This document shows, piece by piece, positions 48,666-59,413 of a DNA stretch of 64,000 bases. Position 1 is the stretch's first letter, and each line of letters begins with the position of its first letter. This stretch comes from Fragum whitleyi (lineage: Eukaryota > Mollusca > Bivalvia > Cardiida > Cardiidae): the NCBI GenBank assembly GCA_948146395.1, contig OX411547.1:33150614-33214613 (forward strand), written 5' to 3'. The notes under the pieces are model-generated. The model did no database searches. It had not been told where the DNA came from and was given only the letters and a program-made list of their open reading frames with translations. A program made the translations under genes and the position numbers.

Positions 48666-50527
48666 TTTTTTCTAATATTTCTGTTGGACGTGATAGTTTT
48701 ATTCTTTTTATGTTTGGGTCACCATTTATATGTTACGTATGGATCCGTTATTGGGTGGCAAAATTGTCGTAACTGTACACTGTTCAATATGTATTTACGA
48801 CATGTTGATAACCCAAAAGGGTTATGAATTTCTGCCAATAATATATCTATAAATATTAGCTTGACGTCACATTGAATTAGACTATAAAAGACGATTTTGA
48901 AATAGTTTGATATACATCACACGTAACCAAAACTGGCCATAACACTGAGCTGTCCCAATGACATCGATTATGAACCCTTTCTTGTACGATTACAGGGGTA
49001 TCAAACCTGCCATGCGTTCAGGATTACAAAACGGTGTAAAATGTTTGCAAATTATACCCCGCTTTGCACGTGCAATGTTTTGAGAGTCCTGGCTACTTAT
49101 CTGTGATTCTCAGACCCAGAAAACCTACGTCCCTTAAAACCCTGCCAGAATTTTAATCTTCGAGCACCTAAAGTTTATAGAAATCCTGAATCCATTATTG
49201 TCTGATTTTTAGGTGATCTGCCGCTTGGGGCTAGGGCTGTAAGTTTGGTCACTGGTTAAGGTAAGAAGTAAGATTAAGTTCAACCCATGATCAAGTTAAA
49301 ATTCAATGCACAAACACCATACATTTATAGAGGTCAGAAGATCTTTTTCTGGAGAAATACATGTACCATCAATTTTGCGCTGAGTATAGTCCTGGCGTGA
49401 ACATGAACAATTTCTACACATTATCGCGACGAAACCCATGATTGAGGGTGTTAACGAAATTGTTCTAATAAAAAAGATATTATTTATAATGACAAGAATG
49501 AACGAACACGGGACCGAAGAAAAGATTGATCATCGGATTGGTTGATTGATTATCGATCGATCAATAGGTTGGTTGCTTGATTAATTGAATGGAGAATGAA
49601 TGAATGAATGGATGAATGAATGAATGAATGAATGAATGAATGAATGAATGAATGAATGAATGAATGAATGAATGAATTAATTAATTAATTGATTAATTAA
49701 TTAATAAATTAATTAATTAATTAATTAATTAATTAATTAATTAATTAATTAATTAATTAATTAATTAATTAATTAATTAATTAATAAATTAATTAATTGA
49801 AGAGCGAACGAACGAACGAGTGAACGAACGAATTACTGTTTTTATGGTCCCCTGGGTGGTCATTTGTTTAAATTGAAGTCTTAATTCTGGCCATTGTCTT
49901 TTTTCCTTACAAGCAATGGTTTATGTAATAAGATTTCCCGTGACAAACTTGAAAGTATCATTTTTATAATCATGGGCGTCGCTACCATTACGCAAGTGCG
50001 TAATACAACTCAGTAAAGCCTCTTTCGAAAATAGCTCCTCTGGTGAATGATCACAACATCGTATCTGTAGTTACGATGTATAGACCATTCATTCATTTTG
50101 AAATTATCAAAATTATCCCCGGTGACGCCTTTTCCAGTACTTCATATCTCGACAAATGGAGCGTATGCGCGCCAGTTTGGGTGTGTTTCCCTTACGCCAA
50201 TAGGCTACATTTAAATTATATACATTTTCGGGCCAATATTGTCCGTATGAATTTCAAAACTCCTATTACGCTCATTATTATTCCTGTACCAAAATGAGCT
50301 AAGTAATTAAGATAAGAAGGCCTAATTGATTTATACCCTACATTTTTTATCTTTGCCCTTTTGTTTCTTAATGAAAAAGATCTAAAAATTAGAACTGGGT
50401 CATTATAACAACAATATTGAATGAAATGTACATGTATATACAAGTTTTCTGATATTTTTAGTTCGAAGTTCATAATCGAACGCGATAATCCTGTTCGCTT
50501 TAATCAAGTACACGTCGGGTGCGCGCT
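48666..50527. other. Upstream region of the kinesin gene
   Basis: Contains the tetranucleotide array at 49590, a repeat with accattacgcaagtgcgtaa at 49980-50075 (relatives at 28430 and 43985) and otherwise unique sequence. No exon was recognised. Confidence 0.45.
49590..49835. repeat. (GAAT)n then (TTAA)n then (GAAC)n tetranucleotide tract
   Basis: (GAAT)n to about 49678, (TTAA/ATTA)n to about 49798, then a short (CGAA)n to about 49830. The three tetranucleotides differ by single bases, which suggests one array that changed unit by point mutation and expansion. Confidence 0.95.
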
Positions 50528-50538
50528 TAGCAACCAAT
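50528..50538 (+). promoter_or_regulatory. CCAAT box with adjacent RFX-like half-site
   Basis: About 160 bp upstream of the kinesin ATG the sequence TTAGCAACCAAT combines an AGCAAC half-site, as in X-boxes bound by RFX factors, with a CCAAT box. The left half of an X-box is only poorly matched (GTGCGC). RFX control of ciliary kinesins is known in other animals; here it is inference from a short motif. Confidence 0.25.
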
Positions 50539-50697
50539 CAAACACCCCCAAACACCGACCGGTGTACATGTACAAAATATGGCCGCATTGACGTAGCAAG
50601 ACGTGGACTTAGAGTGAATATTTATTAAAGATCGGACTTAACTTCAAACTGAAAGGATTATTGAAGCCGTAGAAGTAGAAAATAAACATTCAGCAAT

Positions 50698-50742
50698 ATG
50701 TCCGAGGAAAATGTAAAGGTTGCTGTGAGAGTGCGACCTTTT
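50698..50742 (+). CDS. KIF28/KLP-6-like kinesin-3, exon 1
   Basis: First coding exon of a kinesin motor protein. It encodes MSEENVKVAVRVRPF, the beta-1 strand of a kinesin motor head; the RVRP motif is near-universal in kinesins and the short MSEENVKVAVRVRPF start is typical of the KIF28/KLP-6 branch of kinesin-3. The ATG is the only one that puts this strand at the N-terminus. The exon stops after a TTT codon, where the next bases are ATATCCTT, a U12-type splice donor. Reading on past this point gives protein unlike any kinesin, so the AT-AC boundary is required. Kinesin-3 motors carry cargo along microtubules; KLP-6 acts in cilia of C. elegans neurons, which is family knowledge and not shown here. 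Confidence 0.93.
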
Positions 50743-52651
50743 ATATCCTTTTTTTATTTGCACGCAAGTGATAAAACTATTGAACGAGTAAACTTATCAA
50801 TATTTCAACGTGATAAGCCCCATCGGATTGAACGCAAAGCCGTTAAAGGGATCTGCTCAAGCTCAATGTTGTTTGTTTTATTTATGAGGTATTTGTTAAC
50901 GTGTCATACAAGAGAAATTGATTGCAAATTATGTAGATATGAGAGTCTCCGGACTTGGACAAGATACTGCATGTTTTTGCAATCTTTTAGATCAGAACAG
51001 AGGGGTGATTGTGCAAGGAAACGCTTTTCTAGAGTTTGGGGAGGGTTGATTAGGGAATGGGATGGGTGGGGTTTGAGGATTTAAGGAAGCAGGAATGTAG
51101 TAAATGCGGAGGATGGATTGTTTATTTGTTGAGTTGTTAAATATCTTTTAGTAAATGGAACTATTAGGTAGTTTACATCTTTGGTGTATTTTACACTAGT
51201 GAGGGTCTCTATCATAAGCAGATCTAGAGTGGGTACAGGATGTGTGTATTCCATTTTTATACGCCCATGGAAAGATGGGACTTATTATGGGATCATCTGT
51301 GTCAACTAGGGTCTGGCAGGGTGGTGTGCAATTCTTGGTCCGGAGCATAATTCCGTTCCCTTGGTAGTTATTTTCCTCTCAAAATTATGAAGTGCAGTGT
51401 GTAAGAACTGTAACTCTGTCTAGCTTTATTTTTGAGTTATTTCCCTTTGTATTTCATACATAGCGATCCAGCACTGCAACAGGCCTATTTTGTGACAATT
51501 TGCCACCTTTTTTATTGTTGGCATGCTAATGAATTATATGTACACATGAGGGTCACGCCAATAAGACATGAATTGTTAATGGGAAAGTGCAAGTATATAG
51601 GACAGAGAGCTGTTTCTTAAAATTGCTTGATGTAACACACCAATGCAGCTAAGGCAGATCATTTTTTGCATGAAAATGAAATTACTAAAGATGTGTTTCA
51701 TTTAAATCCCTGAACTCTCTCTGGATCCTGCACAACTGTACAGGGCTTCATTTCAATACTTTGTCCAAAGTGTATCTAAAGATAATATAATTATGAGCCT
51801 TTGTGTTATATTTCCAACAATTTGAAATGTTTTTGGGGTGCAAACATTGAGTAGCGTTGACACCCACATACTGTAAATATAAAGTTAACTGATGGCCTAC
51901 AGAAACATTGAGACCTTATCTATCTACTGAGTGCAAAGTGAAGACTCGGATCAGACTGTGCGGATGCACAGGCTGGTCAGAGTCTTTGCTTTGCACATAT
52001 TTGAAATTGTTGGAAATATCACACACAGACTCAATTATAGTTTGCCCTATGGGTAAGTCCGAAAATTGACCACATGATCTCAGGTATAATGGCGGACACC
52101 CAACAACTGATTCAACGAAGGATACATTGTGATTTTAACAAAATGTGATGATACACAGGGAAAATGACTGACAATTTTAACTTAAGGGCCCAGACTGCCA
52201 AAACTCAATATTTAACATTATAAGGAGTATGGGCATTTCCTTCAACAATTTAGAGGCCCAGCCCAAAATCTAGGGGCCTTTGTCGAAGATGGCATGTTAC
52301 ATGTCCTTCAGGCCTGTTGTAAATGGTCCTATTGTTTTCAATCAGGCAAGTTTTTGAAATAAGTTGCCTTTGCAAAACTAATTTTTTCATTGCTTTATGG
52401 AAAACATTGTGGGAGAGATAAATTTTTTATCACAAGCAATTTCTTCTTTTTCCACAATGCTTTTCTTAAGATTTACTCTTTACATTGCTAAAATGTAAAT
52501 TAAGTTATATTTATTTATCAGATTTAGGGCTTATAGGATCTATAAGCTCTTAGGCTGGCTGGTTTCTAAAAAAAGTAAGTGTCAAAGCATGATTTTCACA
52601 TATAACCATCAAATATATGTAATGTTACAAATTATCCTTAACACAACTCAC
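50743..52651 (+). other. U12-type AT-AC intron (kinesin intron 1)
   Basis: This 1909-bp intron carries the minor-spliceosome signals. The 5' splice site reads ATATCCTTT, the canonical U12 AT-AC donor. A branch-site match, TCCTTAAC, lies at 52635-52642. The intron ends in AC at 52650-52651, 10-11 nt after the branch adenosine, which is normal spacing for U12 introns. There is no usable GT donor or AG acceptor that would join the flanking exons into a kinesin head, whereas this boundary gives VRVRPF-NGRERERN in frame. The intron contains a MITE at 51795-52032, a hairpin repeat near 52400-52460 and a bivalve repeat fragment around 51260-51470. Confidence 0.9.
51795..52032. mobile_element. GAGCCTG-family MITE in kinesin intron 1
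   Basis: 238-bp copy with termini GAGCCTTTGTG and CACACACAGACTC, flanked by AATTAT on both sides. It lies inside the U12-type intron. Confidence 0.8.
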
Positions 52652-52858
52652 AATGGTCGTGAAAGGGAGAGAAATGCACAGCTCATCATAGAGATGAATG
52701 GTCAACAGACCGCCATTACAGATCCATCAGGAGTTAACGAAGTAAAGAAGTTTGCGTTTGACTTCAGCTACTGGTCACATGACGGATGCAAGGATGACGG
52801 CACTGGATACTTTGCACCGGACTCGTCACATGCAAATGCCAAAAAGTTTTGCGATCAG
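52652..52858 (+). CDS. KIF28/KLP-6-like kinesin-3, exon 2
   Basis: Encodes residues 16-84 (NGRERERNAQLIIEM ... FCDQ), phase 0 at both ends, with donor CAG|gtaatt. It covers the early beta-sheet of the motor head. It includes the kinesin-3 FDFSYWSHDG segment, followed by an extended linker (KDDGTGYFAPDSSHANAKKF) that is longer than in KIF1-type motors. That insertion is one reason for the KIF28 assignment. The exon starts directly after the terminal AC of the U12 intron. Confidence 0.93.
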
Positions 52859-53417
52859 GTAATTCTAAACTAGCTGTTGGAAGAGGTAAAGATAGTCACC
52901 AGTGTTTATTCTAGGATTTCAAAAATGTGAAGGATTTCAGCATGAAAATTGACACAATTCAGAAATGTGGTAATTCATGCTCTTTGGTTATAGTAAAAAT
53001 CCCCCACAAACCCGGAAAATATGGGGATATTTGAAAAAAATGGGAGAATTCCCCAATCCCCCTGCCTAGAATAAACACTGAGTCACAGTGATTATATTTT
53101 CAAAGTGAAATAATAATTTCTTGATCGAACTCTATGTTATGTATACTCCATTGTTTGACACCAACTTCTCTGAGTGAAGGTTCATTTTGTTCACTATCAA
53201 AAGACATATGCATGTACTATCAAGGGGAATTAGCTCTAAATGCATCATCAAGGCAGCTTTGAGACAATAAAGGCTTAAACATACATTATGTTTTTTAAGG
53301 CAGCTTTCAAAGGCAAATAGGCTATTCTTGCATATTGCTTATCAAGACAGCTTTTGAAGACAAAGAAAGGCTAAACCACCTATCAATAATTTGCTTAGTT
53401 ACTAAGGCAGCTTTAAT

Positions 53418-53612
53418 CAAAGGTACAGAGAATAGGGATGTAAAGCCAGCCTAAAATCTTAATTTCTCAATGGAACCCTATGTTGTAGGTACTCATTGGA
53501 ATCATCTTGACTAGACAATTCCAATGAGTACCAACAACAAAGGACCTTTGCTATTATTGTTGAAATACTTTGATCGAAAATCCAAAATACCCCCTCTATC
53601 TGTAGCTCCATT
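53418..53612. mobile_element. MITE, gagggggtattttgg family, kinesin intron 2
   Basis: Left aggtacagagaatagggatg, a central palindrome around attggaatcatcttgac, right taccccctctatctgtagct. Confidence 0.68.
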
Positions 53613-54746
53613 AATTTTAAAGAAAGGCTTAACCTTTACCTACACATGACTAAAAGAGGTAGCTTTCAGAAATAGATATATAAATAAATTTGATTCCTAT
53701 ATTTGTATGAAATGTCACATTTGTAATGAATTACAAGTCTTACTGGTTAATCAATACAGAGATATTAGAAGTTCTAATTGAGCTACGCAGCAGGTTCAAA
53801 TATCAATATATTACATATTTGTTAGCTGTTATGGCACTGTATATTTATATAACTATTGAAAAGAAATGACAATGAATACCAGTAACTCTCTTTACTTTTG
53901 TGAATATACTATACAATAGATATTGCTCAAGCATCCACTTTTATTAGAAAGCCATTTTTAACGAAATACAATACACTTTATTGCATTAAACATTTACATG
54001 CTTACAGCATTAAACATTTACATGTTTACAGCAAACAAACAGTCATGGAAATAATAATAAGGGATTGTTTTAAAAAGTACCTTAACCGCAAGCAAAATCC
54101 CTGATAAAGTGAACATTGTTAAATATAAACTTGTTTTTTATTGAATTGAAAATTTTACAAATGTAAAAGCCTTGGCATTGTCAGATAATAATTAATCAAG
54201 CAGCCATTTAACTTCTATCTTTCTAACTTAGGGACTTTAACCTTGAAAATAAGGTTCTTAGACTCCTAGGCTCCCTTAAGTATTGAATCCTGTTTGATCT
54301 TTTAATGTCTTTTCTTCATTAATTGTTTTTCTATATTGTAAAAAAATAAAAATAAATTTGGAAAATTTTGCAGTGATTTAGCAGACAAATTTGGCATCGA
54401 CTGCCCTATTAAACAAATGGAATTTTCAATGTACAAAATTGATGAATTACACTAAAAAATTGCATTAACCTAGCTATACAAATAAAGGAGAAAGTTTCCC
54501 AATAGTTTTGAAAAAACTGGAGACATTTCTCTGAGACACCTTATATTGAGGGCAGGGTTCCTTTATGTTGCAGGTTAGGAGCCTAATGGGCTCCTTTATC
54601 ATACAATATTTCCACAAACAAATGATCAGAGGAATTTTTAAGTTTCAACCCATAAACCTTATTTGTCAAAAGTTGAGATTTTTTTTTTTACAAAATTTAT
54701 TGCATACAGCATTTGGGTTGTACAAATTATTTTGCAGGAACACCAT

Positions 54747-54958
54747 CTTACTCTTGTCATGCTAAATAAAAAAAGCACTGAAAGTACCAATTGTAGGCCA
54801 ATTTTTATTTGAAAAAGTAAATCTATTGACAATTCTGGTTTGAAAGTGAGAAACAGGTGATGTAGACTAACATCAGACTGCACATATATGCAGGTTGATG
54901 TTTGTCTATAGCCCCTGCTAAAGCAGGAATATTCTGGGTTCAGCATGACAAGGGTAAA
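54747..54958. mobile_element. piggyBac-like TTAA MITE, degraded copy
   Basis: Same family in inverted orientation inside kinesin intron 2: ctcttgtcatg at the left and catgacaaggg at the right. Both TTAA sites have decayed and part of the left side is missing. Confidence 0.7.
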
Positions 54959-55231
54959 AATTTTGGATGAATTATCACAAAGGAAAGACAATATTTCTTC
55001 TTTATGTCTTTGTCCTTAAGATTAAACTTAGTAAAACTTTACCAAAAAGCTTAATAATTCAAATTACTCAAGGCTGTTCTATATATTAACTTTATATTTG
55101 TCATTATCTTATATCTTATTGTTATGCGTCTGCAGATATCAAGGTCATTTGTTAAGGCCAAATTTCCAAATGAAAAAAAATGCTATTTTGGGGGATAATA
55201 GGTTTAAAAAGCCTATCATGTTTATTTTCAG

Positions 55232-55364
55232 AAAAGGGTATTCAATGAACTAGGTAGAGGGGTGCTAGCCAATGCCTGGGAAGGTTACAATTCCACACTG
55301 TTTGCCTACGGGCAGACAGGATCTGGGAAGAGTTGGTCCATGGTGGGATATGGCGTTAATAAAG
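55232..55364 (+). CDS. KIF28/KLP-6-like kinesin-3, exon 3 (P-loop)
   Basis: Encodes residues 85-128 plus one base ([20 protein letters not shown]...). It contains the ATP-binding P-loop [11 protein letters not shown] (GQTGSGKS at residues 111-118), followed by [11 protein letters not shown]; the YGxNKG continuation fits the KIF28/KLP-6 group. The acceptor is tttattttcag and the donor AAAG|gtgagt; the exon ends in phase 1. All nucleotide-binding residues of the Walker A motif are intact, so the motor looks functional. Confidence 0.95.
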
Positions 55365-55439
55365 GTGAGTAGAAGTCTTCACCATTCTGAAGAAGACAGA
55401 GCTAAAGATAGAGGAGGTATTTTGAATAAGGAATTAGAT

Positions 55440-55690
55440 TATTATGCCCCCCTTCGAAGAAGAGGGGTATATTGCTTTGCACTTGTCAATCGGTCAGTAG
55501 GTGGGTCTGTCGGTCTGTCTGTAAAGAAGTTTTTGTCTGGAGCATATCTCAAAGAGTATGCAAGCTAATATCATGAAACTTCACAGGTGGATAGATCTCA
55601 TTGAGGAGAAGTGCAGTGCACTAGAACCATAAATGTACTGATCATATTTTGTGAGTTATTGCCCTTTGTTCATTGACAAAGAATAAGCTA
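55440..55690. repeat. Bivalve dispersed repeat (microsatellite-associated)
   Basis: ccccttcgaagaagaggggt, a ggtctgtcggtctgtctg microsatellite, ggagcatatctc and gtgcagtgcactagaacc are shared, in part, with 21830-21985, 51260-51470 and 58560-58690. Probably fragments of another Helitron-like family; non-coding. Confidence 0.55.
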
Positions 55691-55729
55691 TTGACCTGCT
55701 TTAATGGGGAGCATAAATGTTTTACAAAC

Positions 55730-55888
55730 ATCCCTTGTTTCAACTTAACTTGAACAAAACGTATGTTGTGGTTACTTGTTGGAATTGTCTCATCGAGACA
55801 ATTTTAACGAGTACCCACAACATAAGGTTTCAATGAGAAATAAAGATTTTAGACTAACATAACTTCCCTCTTATCTGTACCTCAGAGA
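55730..55888. mobile_element. MITE, gagggggtattttgg family, kinesin intron 3
   Basis: The central palindrome attgtctcatcgagacaatt is followed by cttcccctcttatctgtacct-like sequence; the left part (gatagaggaggtattttg) lies near 55406, split off by a bivalve repeat at 55440-55690. Confidence 0.62.
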
Positions 55889-56007
55889 AGGGTATTGATT
55901 TTATCCCCTGCCATGCTGAAATGAAAATATTCCTGTTTATGCTGGAGGTATGAACAAGGCTCAGCATGCACATGGCAAAGCCTTGTTTTCCAACCTTGAT
56001 TAGATAG

Positions 56008-56544
56008 CATTTGTGACCCGTCACACGAAAAGGGACCATCTGGGAAGTGCGTAAAGTGATGACCCTAGTCAGACTGTGGGGACTGCGCAGACTGACTAGG
56101 GTCAAACTTTTCACACTTAACTTATTTTCTGTATCTAGTATAAACAATCTTCCTTCCTATGAAATAATTTTTGAAATGTGACTTCTGGTTTTCTTGTACT
56201 AGGATCAATCTCTTTTCCCCCCAAAAATGTTTTACAGAGTTCCCAGATGGTCTGTTTTCTCATGATGGGTCACATTTATAAAAAATATGCAACACATCAT
56301 GGAAAAAGGGACTGTTTGGGAACTCTATAAAATAAAAATTAGGAAAAGAGATTTAGGTCCAGCATAGTTCAACTAAAGATCGCATTTCAAAGAGTCTTTC
56401 ACAGGAAGGTAGACTGATTGTTCTAGATTCAGAAAATAAGCCAAATATGAAAAGTTGCAATCCAAGTAAGTCTGCGCAGTCTGACTTGGTTCAAAATGTC
56501 ACACACTACCCAGATGGTCCTTTTTCGTGTTACGGGTCACATAT
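56008..56544. repeat. Repeat pair with tgacccgtcac ends, kinesin intron 3
   Basis: tttgtgacccgtcacacgaa at 56011 is mirrored by ttcgtgttacgggtcacata at about 56524. Internal copies of cagtctgac palindromes show two units in inverted or nested arrangement. Confidence 0.62.
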
Positions 56545-56791
56545 CTGAAGACAGTGACACTCCCATATTTATTTATATGCCAAATTAACATGAAATTATA
56601 TTGACATAGCTTGTGCTACTTCAACAATATTGCATTTAAGAGATGAAGAGAATATTTGTTTATTTCATTGACATATGAAACTAAAATCCTTATCAAACTG
56701 TATAAAATGATGTTTGCCACAGATTTTGTTATGGGTCTACTTTTGGCAGAAGCTTAGAAAATAGATGTGTAATCCAAAATGTTTTTTTTTT

Positions 56792-57798
56792 AGCTCCACT
56801 GGCTGAAAGCCACTGGGGCTATTGTCATGGCGTTGTGTCCGTCGTGCGTCCGGTCGTAAACTTTTTCTTTAAAAATCTTCTCCTCAGAAACTACTGGATG
56901 AATTTCAACCAAACTTCACAGGAATGATCCTTGGGTGACCCTCTTTCAAAATTGTTCAAGAAATTTTGATCCGATGAAAAACATGGATTTAATGGGCATG
57001 GCTAATTTCCAAATATGGTAAAAAGTGAGTTTTCTCAGATTCTAATTGATGGATACCAATGAAATTTTACATGAATGATCCTTGTGTGACCCTCTATCAG
57101 TCTACAAAAGATAATTGAGATCGGATGGAAAATATGCATTTTATGGGCGGAGGTCATTTCTCTATATGTTATATAGTGGAAACTTTGAAAATCATTTTCT
57201 CAGAATGTAACTGATGGATATCAACCAAATTTCACTGGAATGATCCTTGAGTGACCCTCTATCAGTCTGACAAAAATTATAGTGATCGGATGAAAAGTAT
57301 GTATTTTATGGGCGGAGGTCATTTCTCTATATGTTATATAGTGGAAACTTTGGAAATCATTTTCTCAGAATCTAACAAATGGTTATCAACCAAATTTCAC
57401 TGGAATGGTCCTTGAGTGACCCTCTATCAGTCTACCAAAAATTATAGTGATCGGATGAAAAGTATGTATTTTATGGGCGGAGGTCATTTCTCTATATGTT
57501 ACATAGTGGAAACTTTGGATATCATTTTCTCATAATCTAACCAATGGATATCAACCAAATTTTACTGGAATGATCCTTGAGTGACCCTTAATAAGTCTAC
57601 AAAAAATTATTGTGATCAGATGAAAATATGCATTTTAAGGGCGGATGTCATTTCTCTATATGTTATATAATTGAAACTTGGAAAATCATTTTCAACATCA
57701 GTAGAATCCAAAATATCTAAAAGTCTAGTCAAAACTTTTATTGCTTTACAAGAATTTCAAGCCTGTGGAGCGACTCAAGCCATTCATGGCTTTCTAGT
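56792..57798 (+). mobile_element. Helentron-like (pearl-type) element, copy 3
   Basis: Complete plus-strand copy inside kinesin intron 3. It starts AGCTCCACTGGCTGAAAGCC and ends AAGCCATTCATGGCTTTCTAG-type hairpin plus CTAG. The landmark 'cttgagtgac' recurs at 57081, 57246, 57411 and 57576, an exact 165-bp period. A SINE tail abuts its right end. Confidence 0.88.
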
Positions 57799-58087
57799 TT
57801 TATTATTATTATTATTTTTTTTTATTATTATTTTTACTTGAGGATAACACGATAAAGGGTCGAATGACTCTTATTTCCATCGTGGTCCTAACTCTTTCCA
57901 GATCTTATCCTACACATTGAGAGAGAGGCAATGGGTTCTCACCACTGCTACCCACTTTTACAGCTGGGTGGACTGGGGCCCTGTCCGCAAAGTGTCCTGC
58001 CCAAATACGCTACCCGCCTCCGGTGGGGCTTGAACCTGCAACCACCAGGTTACGAGTCGAGCGTGCTAACCACTCGGCCAACAAGCC
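57799..58087 (-). mobile_element. tRNA-derived SINE with intact A and B boxes
   Basis: Read on the minus strand, the head GGCTTGTTGGCCGAGTGG at 58087 contains an A box (TGGCCGAGTGGTTAGC, 58065-58080) and a B box (GGTTCAAGCCCC, 58025-58036). A body containing ccccagtccacccagctg follows, then an (AAT)n-type tail. The parent looks like a Leu/Ser-type tRNA. The tail directly abuts the CTAG end of the Helentron-like copy 3, suggesting insertion into its T-rich flank. Confidence 0.85.
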
Positions 58088-58196
58088 AGACAAGCTCAGA
58101 GTAAGAAAACACCTCCAGCCAATCAGATTGCACAAACCTCGATTGATGAAACTATCCTAATAAAATCATTAGTCGATACCTCATTTCTCATTTTAG

Positions 58197-58276
58197 GTAT
58201 TGTCCCCATGTATTGTGACCATCTCTTCCAAGAAATCGATGCCAAAAAAGCTGCAGGAGACCAGACAGAATTTGAG
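58197..58276 (+). CDS. KIF28/KLP-6-like kinesin-3, exon 4
   Basis: Encodes the glycine split with exon 3 and residues 130-155 (IVPMYCDHLFQEID...DQTEFE), the alpha-3 helix region before the central strand. The acceptor is cattttag and the donor GAG|gtaaaa; the exon enters in phase 1 and leaves in phase 0. The upstream intron (55365-58196) holds a Helentron-like element and a SINE side by side. Confidence 0.93.
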
Positions 58277-59028
58277 GTAAAACTTTATTTATTAATAACC
58301 TTTTACTTAATAAATTGTTACATTTTAAGATAGTGCAATGTCCCAGAAGTATTGACCTTTAAAACTGTGAACTGAGGTTTCCTTATGATTTTCATTAGGA
58401 AACTTTGGTCAACATTGTGAAAGATCATCAGTTCTGAAATGTTGCGGAAGTATAACAGTTCCACTACCTTAAAAGACAGTTTAAGCATTTTACCTGATAA
58501 AAGACTTATATGGGTCCATCACCTTGGTCTCTAAATTTTTATTGGATGTATTATGTGATCACCCTTGGAATCCTGGCATCCGGTTGGCTGGCAGGCATAC
58601 ACTTCTTTGTCGGGGACATAACTCAGTCACCTTTGTCCAATTGACTTTAACTTTGGCAGCTATTTATCTCTCATGATTAAGGTGTGTCTTGCGTAAGATC
58701 TGTTACTTAGGTGTGCTGAGCTTGGTGCCTGATTAAATGCAGAAAATGCCCAAACACCTAGATGTAAATAAACAACAGCTTCTACCTGTACCAATGCTGG
58801 GCTCTAGGTGTTGGACAATACAAAAAATACAAGTCAAAAAATGGGCATAACTCTTACATTAGTTCTTTCAGAATTATCATTTATGACAGTCTAGATAGCT
58901 CTCATGATAGTGGACACACATTCCAAGTATCCTGAAGCTATCTTCAATAACAACAGAGATATGACCAATGTTTAAGTTTATCACGCCAACTCCAACAATT
59001 TGTCCTTCACTGGCTTATATTGCCTGAG

Positions 59029-59277
59029 TTAACCCTTGTCATGCTGAACCCTGAATATTCCTGCTTTGGCAGAGGCTATAGACAAACATCAGCCTGCACA
59101 TATGTGCAGTCTGATGTTAGTCTACACTACCTGTTTCTCACTTTTCAAACCGGAATCGTCAAAAGATATAGTTTTTTCAAATAAAAATTGACCTACAGTT
59201 GGTACTTTCAGAGCTTTTTGCCCTTTGATTTTGATGAAAATGTTTAGCCCAAATTTATTCAGCATGACAAGGGTTAA
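59029..59277. mobile_element. piggyBac-like TTAA MITE, copy 3
   Basis: Intact 249-bp copy with TTAA at 59029-59032 and 59274-59277 and near-perfect CCCTTGTCATGCTGAA termini. It ends 24 bp before kinesin exon 5, close to its acceptor. Confidence 0.88.
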
Positions 59278-59301
59278 TAGTAGTTTTGTTCTCATTTACA
59301 G

Positions 59302-59413
59302 GTAACATTTAGCATGTTAGAAATCTACAATGAAAATGTTAGAGATCTCCTAGACTCAAATGCCTCCAAAAATGGCCTTAAAGTCAGACAGCATCCAAAA
59401 ATGGGATTTTATG
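59302..59413 (+). CDS. KIF28/KLP-6-like kinesin-3, exon 5
   Basis: Encodes residues 156-192 plus one base: VTFSMLEIYNENVRDLLD then NGLKVRQHPKMGFY. The S-x-LEIYNExxRDLL motif is a diagnostic kinesin strand, and LKVRxHPxxGxY is typical of kinesin-3. The acceptor is catttacag and the donor ATG|gtgagt, phase 0 to phase 1. A piggyBac-like MITE ends only about 25 bp upstream of this exon. Confidence 0.95.

Noticed and set aside
50743..51084. Continuation of the kinesin ORF after RVRPF for 113 codons
   Set aside because: The protein no longer resembles a kinesin; the U12 splice restores the family sequence.
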